The notes beneath the pieces were generated by a model, which was not told the DNA's origin, did not search any database, and worked only from the letters and a program-made list of their open reading frames with translations. Of a stretch of 64,000 nucleotides of DNA, positions 36,636 through 45,721 are shown piece after piece. Numbering within the stretch: position 1 is the first letter of the stretch; every line of letters starts with the position of its first letter. Origin of the DNA: Bacteroidia bacterium (lineage in GTDB: Bacteria; Bacteroidota; Bacteroidia; B-17B0; Aurantibacillaceae); assembly GCA_022842625.1 (NCBI GenBank), contig JALHPG010000004.1:48800-112799 (forward strand), in the 5' to 3' direction. Both the position numbers and the translations under genes were made by a program.

Positions 36636-36947
36636 ATGATCAACGGAATTTCAATAAATTATTATTTGCTGCTAAGCGCAGTGTTATTTATAATTGGAGC
36701 GGTTGGCGTTATGGCTCGCCGTAATTCAATTATTATTTTTATGTGTATTGAGTTAATGCTAAATGCCGTTAATTTATTATTGGTATCGTTTAGCACTTTG
36801 CATAACGATGCAAGCGGACAAGTATTTGTTTTCTTTATTATGGCAGTTGCAGCCGCTGAGGTTGCAGTTGGTTTAGCAATTTTAAGTATGATCTACAGAA
36901 ATGTAAAAACGATCGATACGGATGTATTAAGTAATTTAAAAAACTAG
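36636..36947 (+). CDS. nuoK: NADH-quinone oxidoreductase subunit K
   Basis: A 103-residue, three-helix subunit. [18 protein letters not shown] carries the membrane glutamate (Glu in CIELML) that takes part in proton transfer, and a second Glu lies in [11 protein letters not shown]. Confidence 0.96.
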   Translation: MINGISINYYLLLSAVLFIIGAVGVMARRNSIIIFMCIELMLNAVNLLLVSFSTLHNDASGQVFVFFIMAVAAAEVAVGLAILSMIYRNVKTIDTDVLSNLKN

Positions 36948-36956
36948 GTTTATTAT

Positions 36957-38843
36957 ATGATTAAGTTAATTGGTTTAGTTCCATTATTTCCTTTAATAGG
37001 ATTTTTAATTAATGGATTCTTTGGTAAAAAGATCGGGAAAAGCGTAAGCGGCATTATTGCCTCTGTGAGTATTTTAGCTTCATTTATTTTATCTGTTTTA
37101 ATTTTTGTTGAATTAAATGGTTCTGAAGAAAAATCACACATCGTAAATTTATTTTCATGGATCAACTCCGGTAATCTTAAAATTCCTTTTGAGTTTTTAG
37201 TTGACCCGCTGTCTTCTTTATTTTTATTGATCATAACAGGAATTGGATTTTTAATTCATATTTATTCTATCGGTTACATGTCGCACGACGAAGGTTTTGC
37301 ACGTTTCTTTACCTATTTGAATTTATTTGTGTTCTTTATGTTGTTGTTGGTTTTAGGAAACAACTACTTAATTATGTTCGTTGGTTGGGAAGGAGTAGGA
37401 TTGTGTTCTTATTTATTGATCGGTTTCTGGTTTAAAAATAACGCTTACAACAATGCCGCAAGAAAAGCATTTGTTATGAATCGTATTGGTGACCTTGGGT
37501 TTTTATTAGGGATCATTTTAGTGTTTATTACTTTTGGTAGTATTTCTTATAACGAAGTTTTTCTTAAAGCAGGAACCGCTTCTACAGGTGTTATTACAAC
37601 CATAGCTTTATTATTGTTTGTTGGGGCAATGGGTAAGTCGGCACAAATTCCTTTATACACTTGGTTACCGGATGCAATGGCGGGCCCAACTCCTGTATCA
37701 GCATTAATTCACGCTGCAACTATGGTTACTGCAGGTATTTATATGATCGTTCGTTCAAATGTATTTTATTCAATCAGTGAAGTAGCAAGCGAAACCGTTG
37801 CAATTGTTGGTGTAGTTACCGCCTTATTTGCGGCAACGATCGGTCTGTTCCAAAACGACATTAAAAAGATCTTAGCTTATTCAACTGTATCACAATTAGG
37901 ATTAATGTTTTTAGCATTAGGCGTTGGTGCGTATAGCTCTGCTGTTTTTCACGTTACAACACACGCGTTCTTTAAAGCATTATTATTCTTAGGCGCAGGT
38001 TCTGTTATTCACGCAATGGGCGGCGAACAAGATATTCGTAAAATGGGAGGCTTAAGCGGAAAAATTAAGATCACATTTATGACCATGTTAATGGGTACAA
38101 TTGCCATCAGTGGTTTACCTCCGTTTAGTGGTTTCTTTAGTAAGGATGAAATTTTAGCACACACATACGAGCACAGTCCATTACTTTGGATGTTTGGAAT
38201 GATCGCTTCTATGTTAACCGCTTTTTATATGTTTCGTTTATTATTCTTAACTTTTTTCGGAAAGTTTAGAGGAACTCACGAACAAGAACACCATTTACAT
38301 GAGTCACCAAGCTCAATGACTTTTCCATTAATTGTTTTAGCGATACTTTCGGTTGTTGGTGGTTTATTGGGCTTGCCAGAATTCTGGCACATGCCAAATT
38401 GGATGAGTAATAATTTAGAAAGTATTATTGTTAGAAAAAACCCAAGCACATTAAATCACGAAACAGAGTGGATGTTAATGGGTATTGCTGTATTAGCGGC
38501 AGCGGTAACAATTTATGTGGCATATATTATTTACCGTCAAAAGAAAACCATCCCGCTTAAAGAAGGCGATAAAATGCCGGGTCTGCAAACGGTTATCTAT
38601 AATAAATATTACGTTGATGAATTTTATGATGCGGTTATTCGCAAGCCGTTAGATGTTTTATCGGTTGCATTCCATAAGTTTTTTGACATTCAGATAATAG
38701 ACGGATTGGTTAACGGTGTTGGAAGCACAGTGAAAACTGTAGGTTCCGGTATCAGATTATTACAACAAGGTAATATTGGGTTTTACATTATAAGCATGGT
38801 AATAGGTATTGTGTTTATTATTTTACTAACCTTTTTAATTTAA
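36957..38843 (+). CDS. nuoL: NADH-quinone oxidoreductase subunit L
   Basis: A 628-residue antiporter-like proton-pumping subunit at the far end of the membrane arm, with about 16 helices. FVGWEGVGLCSYLLIGFW contains the key Glu, and LPDAMAGPTPVSALIHAATM contains the conserved Lys/His proton-path region. The C-terminal lateral helix segment that braces NuoM and NuoN is present (region 510-628). Confidence 0.97.
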   Translation: MIKLIGLVPLFPLIGFLINGFFGKKIGKSVSGIIASVSILASFILSVLIFVELNGSEEKSHIVNLFSWINSGNLKIPFEFLVDPLSSLFLLIITGIGFLIHIYSIGYMSHDEGFARFFTYLNLFVFFMLLLVLGNNYLIMFVGWEGVGLCSYLLIGFWFKNNAYNNAARKAFVMNRIGDLGFLLGIILVFITFGSISYNEVFLKAGTASTGVITTIALLLFVGAMGKSAQIPLYTWLPDAMAGPTPVSALIHAATMVTAGIYMIVRSNVFYSISEVASETVAIVGVVTALFAATIGLFQNDIKKILAYSTVSQLGLMFLALGVGAYSSAVFHVTTHAFFKALLFLGAGSVIHAMGGEQDIRKMGGLSGKIKITFMTMLMGTIAISGLPPFSGFFSKDEILAHTYEHSPLLWMFGMIASMLTAFYMFRLLFLTFFGKFRGTHEQEHHLHESPSSMTFPLIVLAILSVVGGLLGLPEFWHMPNWMSNNLESIIVRKNPSTLNHETEWMLMGIAVLAAAVTIYVAYIIYRQKKTIPLKEGDKMPGLQTVIYNKYYVDEFYDAVIRKPLDVLSVAFHKFFDIQIIDGLVNGVGSTVKTVGSGIRLLQQGNIGFYIISMVIGIVFIILLTFLI

Positions 38844-38859
38844 TAGAATTCAGAAATTT

Positions 38860-40320
38860 ATGTTAACAGCTTTATTAATTTTATTTCCATTGCTTGCAGG
38901 TCTTTTGGTTTTCTTTGTAAAAGGAAACGCTGCTCGTAATTTGGCGCTTGGATCTTCGATCATTGAATTTGGAATTGCACTAGGTGCTTTCATGCTATTC
39001 AAGCACAACCCCAATGCTGCGTTATTAAATTTTGATCACGCATGGGTTCAGTCACTTGGCATTCATTTTTCTGTTGGCATAGATGGCATGGCCTTATTAA
39101 TGATCTTATTGACCACCTTTTTAGTGCCGTTGATTATTCTTTCATCGTTTAAAAACGAGTACAGTAATTCAAATAATTTTTACGGCTTGATATTACTTAT
39201 GCAAATGGCGTTAGTTGGTGTGTTTACTGCTAACGATGGATTTTTGTTTTATGTATTTTGGGAGTTAGCATTAATTCCTATTTACTTTATTTGTTTATTA
39301 TGGGGCGGCGAAAATCGCGGACAAATTACCTTCAAGTTTTTTGTTTATACATTATTAGGTTCTTTATTCATGTTGGTTGGTTTGATCTATCTATACAATC
39401 ACACAAACGTTGACGGTTTAAAATCTTGGAATGTACAAGACTTATATGCAGCAGGAAGAAGTTTAACAGAAGTGCAACAGAGTGCTGTTTTTTGGATGAT
39501 CTTTATTGCCTTTGCGATTAAGATGCCTATTTTTCCATTCCACACTTGGCAACCTGATACTTATGTAACAGCGCCAACACAAGGCACCATGTTACTTTCA
39601 GGCATCATGCTTAAAATGGGAACTTTTGGAGTTATTAAATGGTTATTACCTGTTGTTCCGTTAGGATTAGAAAAGTGGGGAGGAACAGCTATTGCGCTGT
39701 CTGTTGTAGGAATAGTTTATGCTTCTATTATTGCCATAAGCCAAAAAGATTTTAAACGCTTAATTGCTTATTCATCTATTGCACACGTTGGATTAATTAG
39801 TGCAGGTATTCTTTCCGCCAACCAACAAGGTGTTCAAGGTGCTATTATGCAAATGTTAGCGCATGGTGTAAACGTTGTTGGTTTATTTTTTATTGCAGAT
39901 ATTTTATTGCGTCACACCGGAACACGTGAGATGGATAAACTAGGAGGCATCCGCGGCATGAATGGAAATTTTGCGGTTTTATTTTTGATCATTCTATTAG
40001 GATCTGTAGCCTTACCACTAACAAATGGTTTTGTTGGAGAGTTTTTATTAATTAATGGTGTTTATCAATACAGTGCTGTAATGGCCGCTATTGCAGGATT
40101 AACTGTTATTTTGGGAGCTGTTTATATGTTACGTGCCTACCAAAAGATCATGTTGGGCGAGCGTAACGATTCTAACGTAGCATTTGGTTCATTAGCGGGC
40201 ACAGATAAATTAGTGCTTGGAATTATTTGCGTTGCAGTTGTTGCGTTTGGTGTTTATCCAAAACCTTTAAATGATATTGCAGAGGTTGCGGTTAGAGATA
40301 TATTGATGAATTTAAAATAA
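38860..40320 (+). CDS. nuoM: NADH-quinone oxidoreductase subunit M
   Basis: A 486-residue antiporter-like proton-pumping subunit. FYVFWELALIPIYFICLLWGG has the helix-5 Glu, and FPFHTWQPDTYVTAPTQGTM has the family motif with the conserved Lys nearby. About 14 helices are expected. Confidence 0.97.
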   Translation: MLTALLILFPLLAGLLVFFVKGNAARNLALGSSIIEFGIALGAFMLFKHNPNAALLNFDHAWVQSLGIHFSVGIDGMALLMILLTTFLVPLIILSSFKNEYSNSNNFYGLILLMQMALVGVFTANDGFLFYVFWELALIPIYFICLLWGGENRGQITFKFFVYTLLGSLFMLVGLIYLYNHTNVDGLKSWNVQDLYAAGRSLTEVQQSAVFWMIFIAFAIKMPIFPFHTWQPDTYVTAPTQGTMLLSGIMLKMGTFGVIKWLLPVVPLGLEKWGGTAIALSVVGIVYASIIAISQKDFKRLIAYSSIAHVGLISAGILSANQQGVQGAIMQMLAHGVNVVGLFFIADILLRHTGTREMDKLGGIRGMNGNFAVLFLIILLGSVALPLTNGFVGEFLLINGVYQYSAVMAAIAGLTVILGAVYMLRAYQKIMLGERNDSNVAFGSLAGTDKLVLGIICVAVVAFGVYPKPLNDIAEVAVRDILMNLK

Positions 40321-40344
40321 TTTGAACTAATTTTTTAAGAGTAT

Positions 40345-41736
40345 ATGAAAGGATTATTAATTATAAGCGGACTGGGAATTTTAGCAATGCTTGCTGAGAT
40401 CTTCAAGTTTAAGAAATTATTGTTTCCAATGGTGTTGCTTGGAATTGTTGCAGCTTACGCATTCAATTTCATGGAATGGAAAACCGGAATGAGCATTCCG
40501 TATTTTGACAACATGATCGGTTTTGATAAACTGGGTTTAGCTTTTTCGGGAATTATTCTTGCAACAGCATTCTTTTGGTTCATTTTAGCTAATGATTATT
40601 TTGAGGAGGATACTAATCTTGTAGACCATTTTGCTTTAGTGTTATTTGCTTTAGTTGGTGCCTTAATGTTAACTTCATTTAAAAACATGACCACTTTGTT
40701 TTTAGGTGTTGAGATCATGAGCATTCCTTTATACGTTTTAGCTGCAAGTAAAAAGAACGATATAAAAAGTAACGAAGCCGGTTTCAAATATTTAATAATG
40801 GGTTCGTTTGCAAGCGGATTTTTATTATTTGGTATCGCATTAATTTATGGTGCTACCGGAAGTTTTGATCTAATGCAAATTCGTGCATTTATTTCAGAGA
40901 ACGCAGCAACCTTACCTTTATTCTTTTATGTGGGTGTAGTGTTTATGTTAATAGCCATGTTATTTAAAGTTTCTGCAGCTCCTTTTCATTTTTGGGCGCC
41001 GGATGTTTATCAAGGTTCTCCAACATTAATTACAGCATTAATGAGCACTGTTGTAAAAACAGCGGCTTTTGCGGCCTTTATGCGTTTGTTTATGGTTGGG
41101 TTTGCAGAGGTAAGCAGCACGTGGACAGGCATTCTTGCCGGAGCAGTTGCTTTATCATTAGTGATTGCAAATTTTTCGGCAGCTATGCAAAGCAACGTAA
41201 AGCGTATGTTGGCATATTCTAGCATTAGTCACGCTGCATTTATGTTAATGGTAATATTAGCGAATGTTAGAAGTAACTTGTCTGTTAACGCATTAATTTA
41301 TTATTCATTAGCTTATTCATTAGGTAGTATTGCTGCCTTTGGAGTTCTTTATAATGTTACTAAAAAAGGAAACGAAAATATTGATGCTTTTAATGGTTTA
41401 GCAAAACGCAATCCAAGTTTAGCATTGTGTATGGCAGTTGCCATGTTATCATTAGCGGGTATTCCAATTACATCAGGATTTTTTGCGAAATATTTTGTGT
41501 TTACAGCAATGATCGGAACTCAGTATAAATGGTTATTAATTGTTGCAGTGTTAACTTCTGCTGTTGGCGTTTATTATTATTTAAAAGTGGTTATTGCTAT
41601 GTATTTTAAAAAGCAAGAAACAGAAGAGCCAATTCAGATAGAAAGATCAAACATTCTTGTAATTGTTCTTACAACAGCGGCAACCATTGCTATTGGTGTT
41701 GTTCCGGGTATAGTTGCCGAAATGTTTAAATTTTAA
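40345..41736 (+). CDS. nuoN: NADH-quinone oxidoreductase subunit N
   Basis: A 463-residue antiporter-like proton-pumping subunit and the last nuo gene. FLGVEIMSIPLYVLAASKK and APFHFWAPDVYQGSPTLITA are characteristic. The 3' end overlaps, or lies within five bases of, the mannosyltransferase start, so that gene is probably on the nuo transcript. Confidence 0.96.
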   Translation: MKGLLIISGLGILAMLAEIFKFKKLLFPMVLLGIVAAYAFNFMEWKTGMSIPYFDNMIGFDKLGLAFSGIILATAFFWFILANDYFEEDTNLVDHFALVLFALVGALMLTSFKNMTTLFLGVEIMSIPLYVLAASKKNDIKSNEAGFKYLIMGSFASGFLLFGIALIYGATGSFDLMQIRAFISENAATLPLFFYVGVVFMLIAMLFKVSAAPFHFWAPDVYQGSPTLITALMSTVVKTAAFAAFMRLFMVGFAEVSSTWTGILAGAVALSLVIANFSAAMQSNVKRMLAYSSISHAAFMLMVILANVRSNLSVNALIYYSLAYSLGSIAAFGVLYNVTKKGNENIDAFNGLAKRNPSLALCMAVAMLSLAGIPITSGFFAKYFVFTAMIGTQYKWLLIVAVLTSAVGVYYYLKVVIAMYFKKQETEEPIQIERSNILVIVLTTAATIAIGVVPGIVAEMFKF

Positions 41737-43192
41737 GCCTTTGGTTTTTCGAAGAGATCTTTTACTTATAGTTGGTTTCTTAGTTCACATTTGTGCTGCA
41801 ATTTTTAGTATTGGTTATCATCAATGCGATGAGTTATTTCAGGTTTTTGAGTTTGCGGGTTTTAAATTAGGCATCAATAATGCAACTGATCTGCCTTGGG
41901 AATACTCCGAACAAATGCGTTCGGGCATTCAGCCACTTATAGTTTTTATTACTACCAAAGCACTAAATGCGATTTCAATCACCAACCCGTTTACAATTGC
42001 ATTGTTTTTGCGTTTATTTCAGGCAACACTATCGTTTATAGCCATTGTAAAGCTTTTAACTATTTTAGAGAAGGAAATACTTTCTCAAAAATTAAAAACC
42101 TGGCTATGGGCCTTTTCTTTATTCTTTTGGTGCTTGCCTTATTTTCATGCGCGTTTTTCTTCCGAAAATTTTTCATCAACACTTTTTATTTTTGGGTTGG
42201 TAATTGTTTTGAATGTCTCAACCTACAGATCAAAGCTTGCCGCTTATTTGTGGGCAGGCTTTTTGTTTGGTATTTCTTTTTTATGTCGCTTTCAAATGAG
42301 CTTTTTTATAATTGGCTTATTTGCCTGGTTACTATTTATAAAAAAGGAGCAAATAAAATGGTTGGTACTTGGTTTTGCTGGACTGGTGGTTGCTTTGTTT
42401 GTTGGATTATTAATTGATCAATGGTTGTATGGAAAATTTACGCTTACCTGGTGGAATTATTTAGATCTTAATTTATTTAAAGATAAAGCCAGTGCCTTTG
42501 GTAAGGAACCCATTTATTTTTATTTAGAAGAATCGTTAATTCAATTAATACCGCCATTTAGTGCGTTGATCATTTTTTCTTGTATTGCATTTTGGAAAAA
42601 GAATTCGCGACATGTTATTACCTGGATAACCATTCCATTTATTTTATTGCATTTTTTTGTAAGTCATAAGGAATTACGATTTTTATTTCCTGTTTTAAAT
42701 TTTTTACCCTTCATGATCATCTTTTATTTTCAATCAATAAAAGACAGTAATAATAAATTTATTGTGTTTTTTAAGCGAAGAGGTTTTTTAAATTTTGCCA
42801 TTACAGTAAATATGATTTTACTCCTGTTTTTTGTATTTAAGCCGGCAGATAATAACACCCATTCTTTAAAGATTATTTACGATAAGGTGGAGGGAAACGC
42901 ACCTACACTTTATTATGAAGGAAACGATCCCTACAATAATGCGGGTTCGCTAAATTATTTCCGTAACACAAAAATAAAAACAATTGATCTGAATGCTGAT
43001 TCACTTGGTTTAAAAGCAAATGCCGACACCTACTATTTTTCTGAAAAATTTAATGAAGGAGAGTTTATCATCAAAAACAATAAAAAATTCGAACGCATTT
43101 ATTCTAATTTTCCAATTTGGTTTTCGTCTTTAAACTTTAACGGGTGGCTCGATAGGAGTTTTACCTTTTCAATTTATAAATACACTGAATAA
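41714..43192 (+). CDS. GT22-type (Alg9/PIG-B-like) mannosyltransferase family membrane protein
   Basis: A 492-residue membrane glycosyltransferase with roughly 10-12 helices. The N-terminal loop YHQCDELFQVFEFAGFK with WEYSEQMRS matches the GT22 signature of polyprenyl-phosphate-mannose-dependent enzymes (typically HPDE-FQ and TWEYS). A later HKELRFLFPVLNFLP matches the family HKE-RFLFP motif. It likely adds a sugar to a lipid-linked glycan at the outer face of the inner membrane. The start is uncertain: TTG at 41714 overlaps nuoN by 23 bases, and TTG at 41741 lies four bases after the nuoN stop. Confidence 0.75.
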   Translation: MPKCLNFKPLVFRRDLLLIVGFLVHICAAIFSIGYHQCDELFQVFEFAGFKLGINNATDLPWEYSEQMRSGIQPLIVFITTKALNAISITNPFTIALFLRLFQATLSFIAIVKLLTILEKEILSQKLKTWLWAFSLFFWCLPYFHARFSSENFSSTLFIFGLVIVLNVSTYRSKLAAYLWAGFLFGISFLCRFQMSFFIIGLFAWLLFIKKEQIKWLVLGFAGLVVALFVGLLIDQWLYGKFTLTWWNYLDLNLFKDKASAFGKEPIYFYLEESLIQLIPPFSALIIFSCIAFWKKNSRHVITWITIPFILLHFFVSHKELRFLFPVLNFLPFMIIFYFQSIKDSNNKFIVFFKRRGFLNFAITVNMILLLFFVFKPADNNTHSLKIIYDKVEGNAPTLYYEGNDPYNNAGSLNYFRNTKIKTIDLNADSLGLKANADTYYFSEKFNEGEFIIKNNKKFERIYSNFPIWFSSLNFNGWLDRSFTFSIYKYTE

Positions 43193-43203
43193 CCATTCTC
43201 GGT

Positions 43204-44286
43204 TTACATTCTCCTAAACAGATCTTTAATATAATCCATTGTGGCAATTTCTTTGTAGTTGTCGCCAAATGCATGATTCCACATAAATGGTAAATTGTAA
43301 CTAACGGTTGCCATCTTGTCTAATGTATCTTCATTCCATTGTTTACTCATCCCTTGTGGTAAATTAATGTTGTGTTTTTTGATCATTTGCGAAAACTCTG
43401 CATGACCTTCAGGATAGATATCTCCAAGATGTTGAAATATAACGCAATTAGCAAAACAGTGGCGCGTACCATGAATTTTTGATAAGCCATAACTTAAGGC
43501 GTGACAAACACCAACTTCGCTGTACGTTAAACTTAAGCCGCCCATTAATGAGGCTACCATTAATTTATCATTGTTCTCAGGAGTTTGTCCGGCGCCTTCG
43601 TTCAAATAAATATCTCTGCATAAACTTAAAGCTTGATCGCCATAGGCTAAACTAAATGCGTTGTTACGAATTCCGCTGTGCGATTCAATGCAATGAATGT
43701 AAGTGTCCATGCCAGTATAAAACCACCAATCTGTTGGCACACTCGCAATTAACTCAGGATCTAAAATAACCTGATTAAAAACGGTCCAATCGCATTTTAA
43801 ACCTAATTTTTTTTCAGGGCCTGTAAGTACTGCTGTCATTGATACTTCGGCGCCTGTGCCGCTAATGGTTGGCACACCTAAATGATAAATGCCCGGTTTC
43901 TTAATTAAATTTAAACCTTGGTATAAAGTAGATGAGCCTTCGTTGGTTACCATTAATGATAACGCTTTTGCAATATCCATAATGCTACCGCCGCCAATGC
44001 CGATGATACCACTTGGTAATCCTTTTGAAGAAATAATTTCGTCGCGCAAGGTATCAATTAATTCGGTGGTTGGTTCGTATGGATCAACATCAATAAAATA
44101 AACCAAGTCCTCCGGTTTGTTTTGAAGTTTTGTACTTAAGGGTTTGCCGTTAAAATAATTATCTACAATAAAAACAAAATAGTTTTTATTTTCTTTTCTA
44201 ATCGGTTCAATGGTTTCGGTTAGTTGCGCAAAAGAGCCTCTTCCGTAAGTAACCTTATCTATGTTCTTAAAATTTTTGTGAGTCAT
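43204..44286 (-). CDS. kdnB: Iron-containing alcohol dehydrogenase, KdnB-like (Kdo 8-oxidase)
   Basis: A 360-residue group III metal-dependent dehydrogenase. GIGGGSIMDIAKA binds the nucleotide, and GMDTYIHCIES and VCHALSYGLSKIHGTRHC hold iron ligands. Its overall pattern (YGRGSFAQL near the start, LGVPTISGTGAEVSMTAVL, FYTGMDTYIHC) resembles KdnB from Shewanella as I recall it. KdnB oxidises C8 of Kdo so that the aminotransferase KdnA can make 8-amino-Kdo, which replaces Kdo in the LPS core. A kdnA gene is not adjacent in this window. If not KdnB, it is another family III alcohol dehydrogenase. Confidence 0.68.
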   Translation of the reverse strand: MTHKNFKNIDKVTYGRGSFAQLTETIEPIRKENKNYFVFIVDNYFNGKPLSTKLQNKPEDLVYFIDVDPYEPTTELIDTLRDEIISSKGLPSGIIGIGGGSIMDIAKALSLMVTNEGSSTLYQGLNLIKKPGIYHLGVPTISGTGAEVSMTAVLTGPEKKLGLKCDWTVFNQVILDPELIASVPTDWWFYTGMDTYIHCIESHSGIRNNAFSLAYGDQALSLCRDIYLNEGAGQTPENNDKLMVASLMGGLSLTYSEVGVCHALSYGLSKIHGTRHCFANCVIFQHLGDIYPEGHAEFSQMIKKHNINLPQGMSKQWNEDTLDKMATVSYNLPFMWNHAFGDNYKEIATMDYIKDLFRRM

Positions 44287-44374
44287 AACGGTTTGTGTTT
44301 TGCCGCATATTTCATCAATTCACACAGAAAATTTTTTTGTGAAAATCGATCTATGCAATCTGCGTAATGTGTGG

Positions 44375-45133
44375 CTATTTAGAGATAAACAATTCTTCTA
44401 CTTTGGTCCAGTTAACAATATTCCACCAATTAGCGATGTAATCGGCGCGTTTGTTTTGATATTTTAAATAATAAGCATGTTCCCAAACATCAAGTGCTAA
44501 AACGGGCTTGCCTCTTTCTGCGGCAACTTGCATTAACGGGTTGTCTTGATTAGGTGTAGTTGTAATTTTTAATTTTACTTCACCATTTTTATCCTTTTGA
44601 ATAATTAGCCAGCACCAGCCACTACCAAAGATCTTGGTTGCTTTCTCTGTAAATTCTTTTTTAAAATCTTCAAACGAATTAAAATTTTTCACAATTGCTT
44701 CTGCAATTTTTCCTTCCGGAAAGTTTGCTGCAGCAGGCGGACTAGGCTTTAACAATGTCCAGAATAAAGAATGATTGTAATGTCCGCCTAAATTATTTCT
44801 AATAACTGCCGATGTTGTTTGATCTATATGAGTGCATTTTGTGCTGTCATCCGACGAGTAATCAATGTTAGTGGATGGCGTTTCGTTCAATTTATTTACA
44901 TATGCCTGGTGATGCTTGGTGTAATGTATCTCCATGGTTTGCGCATCAATAAATGGTTCTAGCGCATTATAAGCATAGGGTAATTTTGGAAGTGTAAATG
45001 GCGGTGTTTTATCAAATTGTTTTGAAACACCCTCTAATTGTTCAATTTTATCTTTTCCAATTAATGCACTTGCTAATCCTGATAGACCAAGCAGCGCGCC
45101 TTTTTTTAAAAAATCTCTTCTGTTATCGCTCAT
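44375..45133 (-). CDS. Tat-targeted superoxide dismutase, manganese type
   Basis: A 252-residue Fe/Mn superoxide dismutase with an N-terminal twin-arginine signal (NRRDFLKKGALLGLSGLA), so it is exported folded. Metal ligands are His70, His121, Asp215 and His219 (DVWEHAYY). Gly117 and Gln196 (NQDNP) match E. coli MnSOD Gly77 and Gln146, pointing to manganese rather than iron. An insertion around residues 88-108 (SSDDSTKCTHIDQ) is unlike the housekeeping enzymes. It overlaps the stop-start of the biotin-carrier gene (45130-45133). The Tat pathway is represented by tatA at 24875. Confidence 0.9.
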   Translation of the reverse strand: MSDNRRDFLKKGALLGLSGLASALIGKDKIEQLEGVSKQFDKTPPFTLPKLPYAYNALEPFIDAQTMEIHYTKHHQAYVNKLNETPSTNIDYSSDDSTKCTHIDQTTSAVIRNNLGGHYNHSLFWTLLKPSPPAAANFPEGKIAEAIVKNFNSFEDFKKEFTEKATKIFGSGWCWLIIQKDKNGEVKLKITTTPNQDNPLMQVAAERGKPVLALDVWEHAYYLKYQNKRADYIANWWNIVNWTKVEELFISK

Positions 45134-45642
45134 GAAAATTGAATTAGTATTTGATTTTTTTCTACTGCTACTCCTTTATTGATGGCAATTTTTTTAATAT
45201 GCCCGTCGCTCGGACTTTTTAAAATGTTTTCCATTTTCATGGCTTCTAAAATAATTAGCGCATCACCTTTTTTTACTTCGTCGCCTTCTTTAACTAATAT
45301 GTTTAAAACCATTCCTGGCATTGGTGCTTTTACATCATTAACTTTTTTAGTTGCTAAATTATCTAAGCCCAGACTATGTAATAGCTCGTCGTATTTATCT
45401 TTTAACTGTAAATTAAATTTTACAGAATTTATTTTTACAACTAAAGTTTTTTCTTCGTTGTTTACTTTTACAACATCTACGTTATAGGATTTGTTGTTCA
45501 TTAAAAAATGATATTGATACGGATTAATTTTTTCAAAATTTCCTTTTACGATCGCATCATTTAAAGTCCCTTCAAATTCTTTATTAGAAGTGTTTAAATT
45601 TGTTTTAAGCGTTTGGTTTCCGTTTATTGTTATTGAATACAT
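45130..45642 (-). CDS. Biotin/lipoyl-domain carrier protein (biotin carboxyl carrier type)
   Basis: A 170-residue protein. Residues 103-170 are a biotinyl domain with the attachment lysine Lys136 in EAMKMEN and the preceding APMPGMVLNILV strand. The first hundred residues are a separate, weakly conserved region. Such small carriers belong to propionyl-, methylcrotonyl- or acetyl-CoA carboxylase-type or oxaloacetate decarboxylase systems; the carboxylase subunits are not in the window. It overlaps the SOD gene downstream by four bases, an odd pairing of functions. Confidence 0.82.
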   Translation of the reverse strand: MYSITINGNQTLKTNLNTSNKEFEGTLNDAIVKGNFEKINPYQYHFLMNNKSYNVDVVKVNNEEKTLVVKINSVKFNLQLKDKYDELLHSLGLDNLATKKVNDVKAPMPGMVLNILVKEGDEVKKGDALIILEAMKMENILKSPSDGHIKKIAINKGVAVEKNQILIQFS

Positions 45643-45667
45643 ATTGCAAATTTAATAGTATTAAAAT

Positions 45668-45703
45668 AAAAAAACCCTTTTCTTGGAGGAAAAGGGTTTT
45701 TTT
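45668..45703 (-). terminator. Intrinsic terminator of the secreted protein gene
   Basis: An 8-bp GC-containing stem (CCCTTTTC 45675-45682 with GAAAAGGG 45689-45696) sits inside A- and T-runs. On the minus strand a T-run follows. It separates the gene at 45722 from the biotin-carrier gene. Confidence 0.85.
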
Positions 45704-45721
45704 ATGAATTTCATTTGGAGG

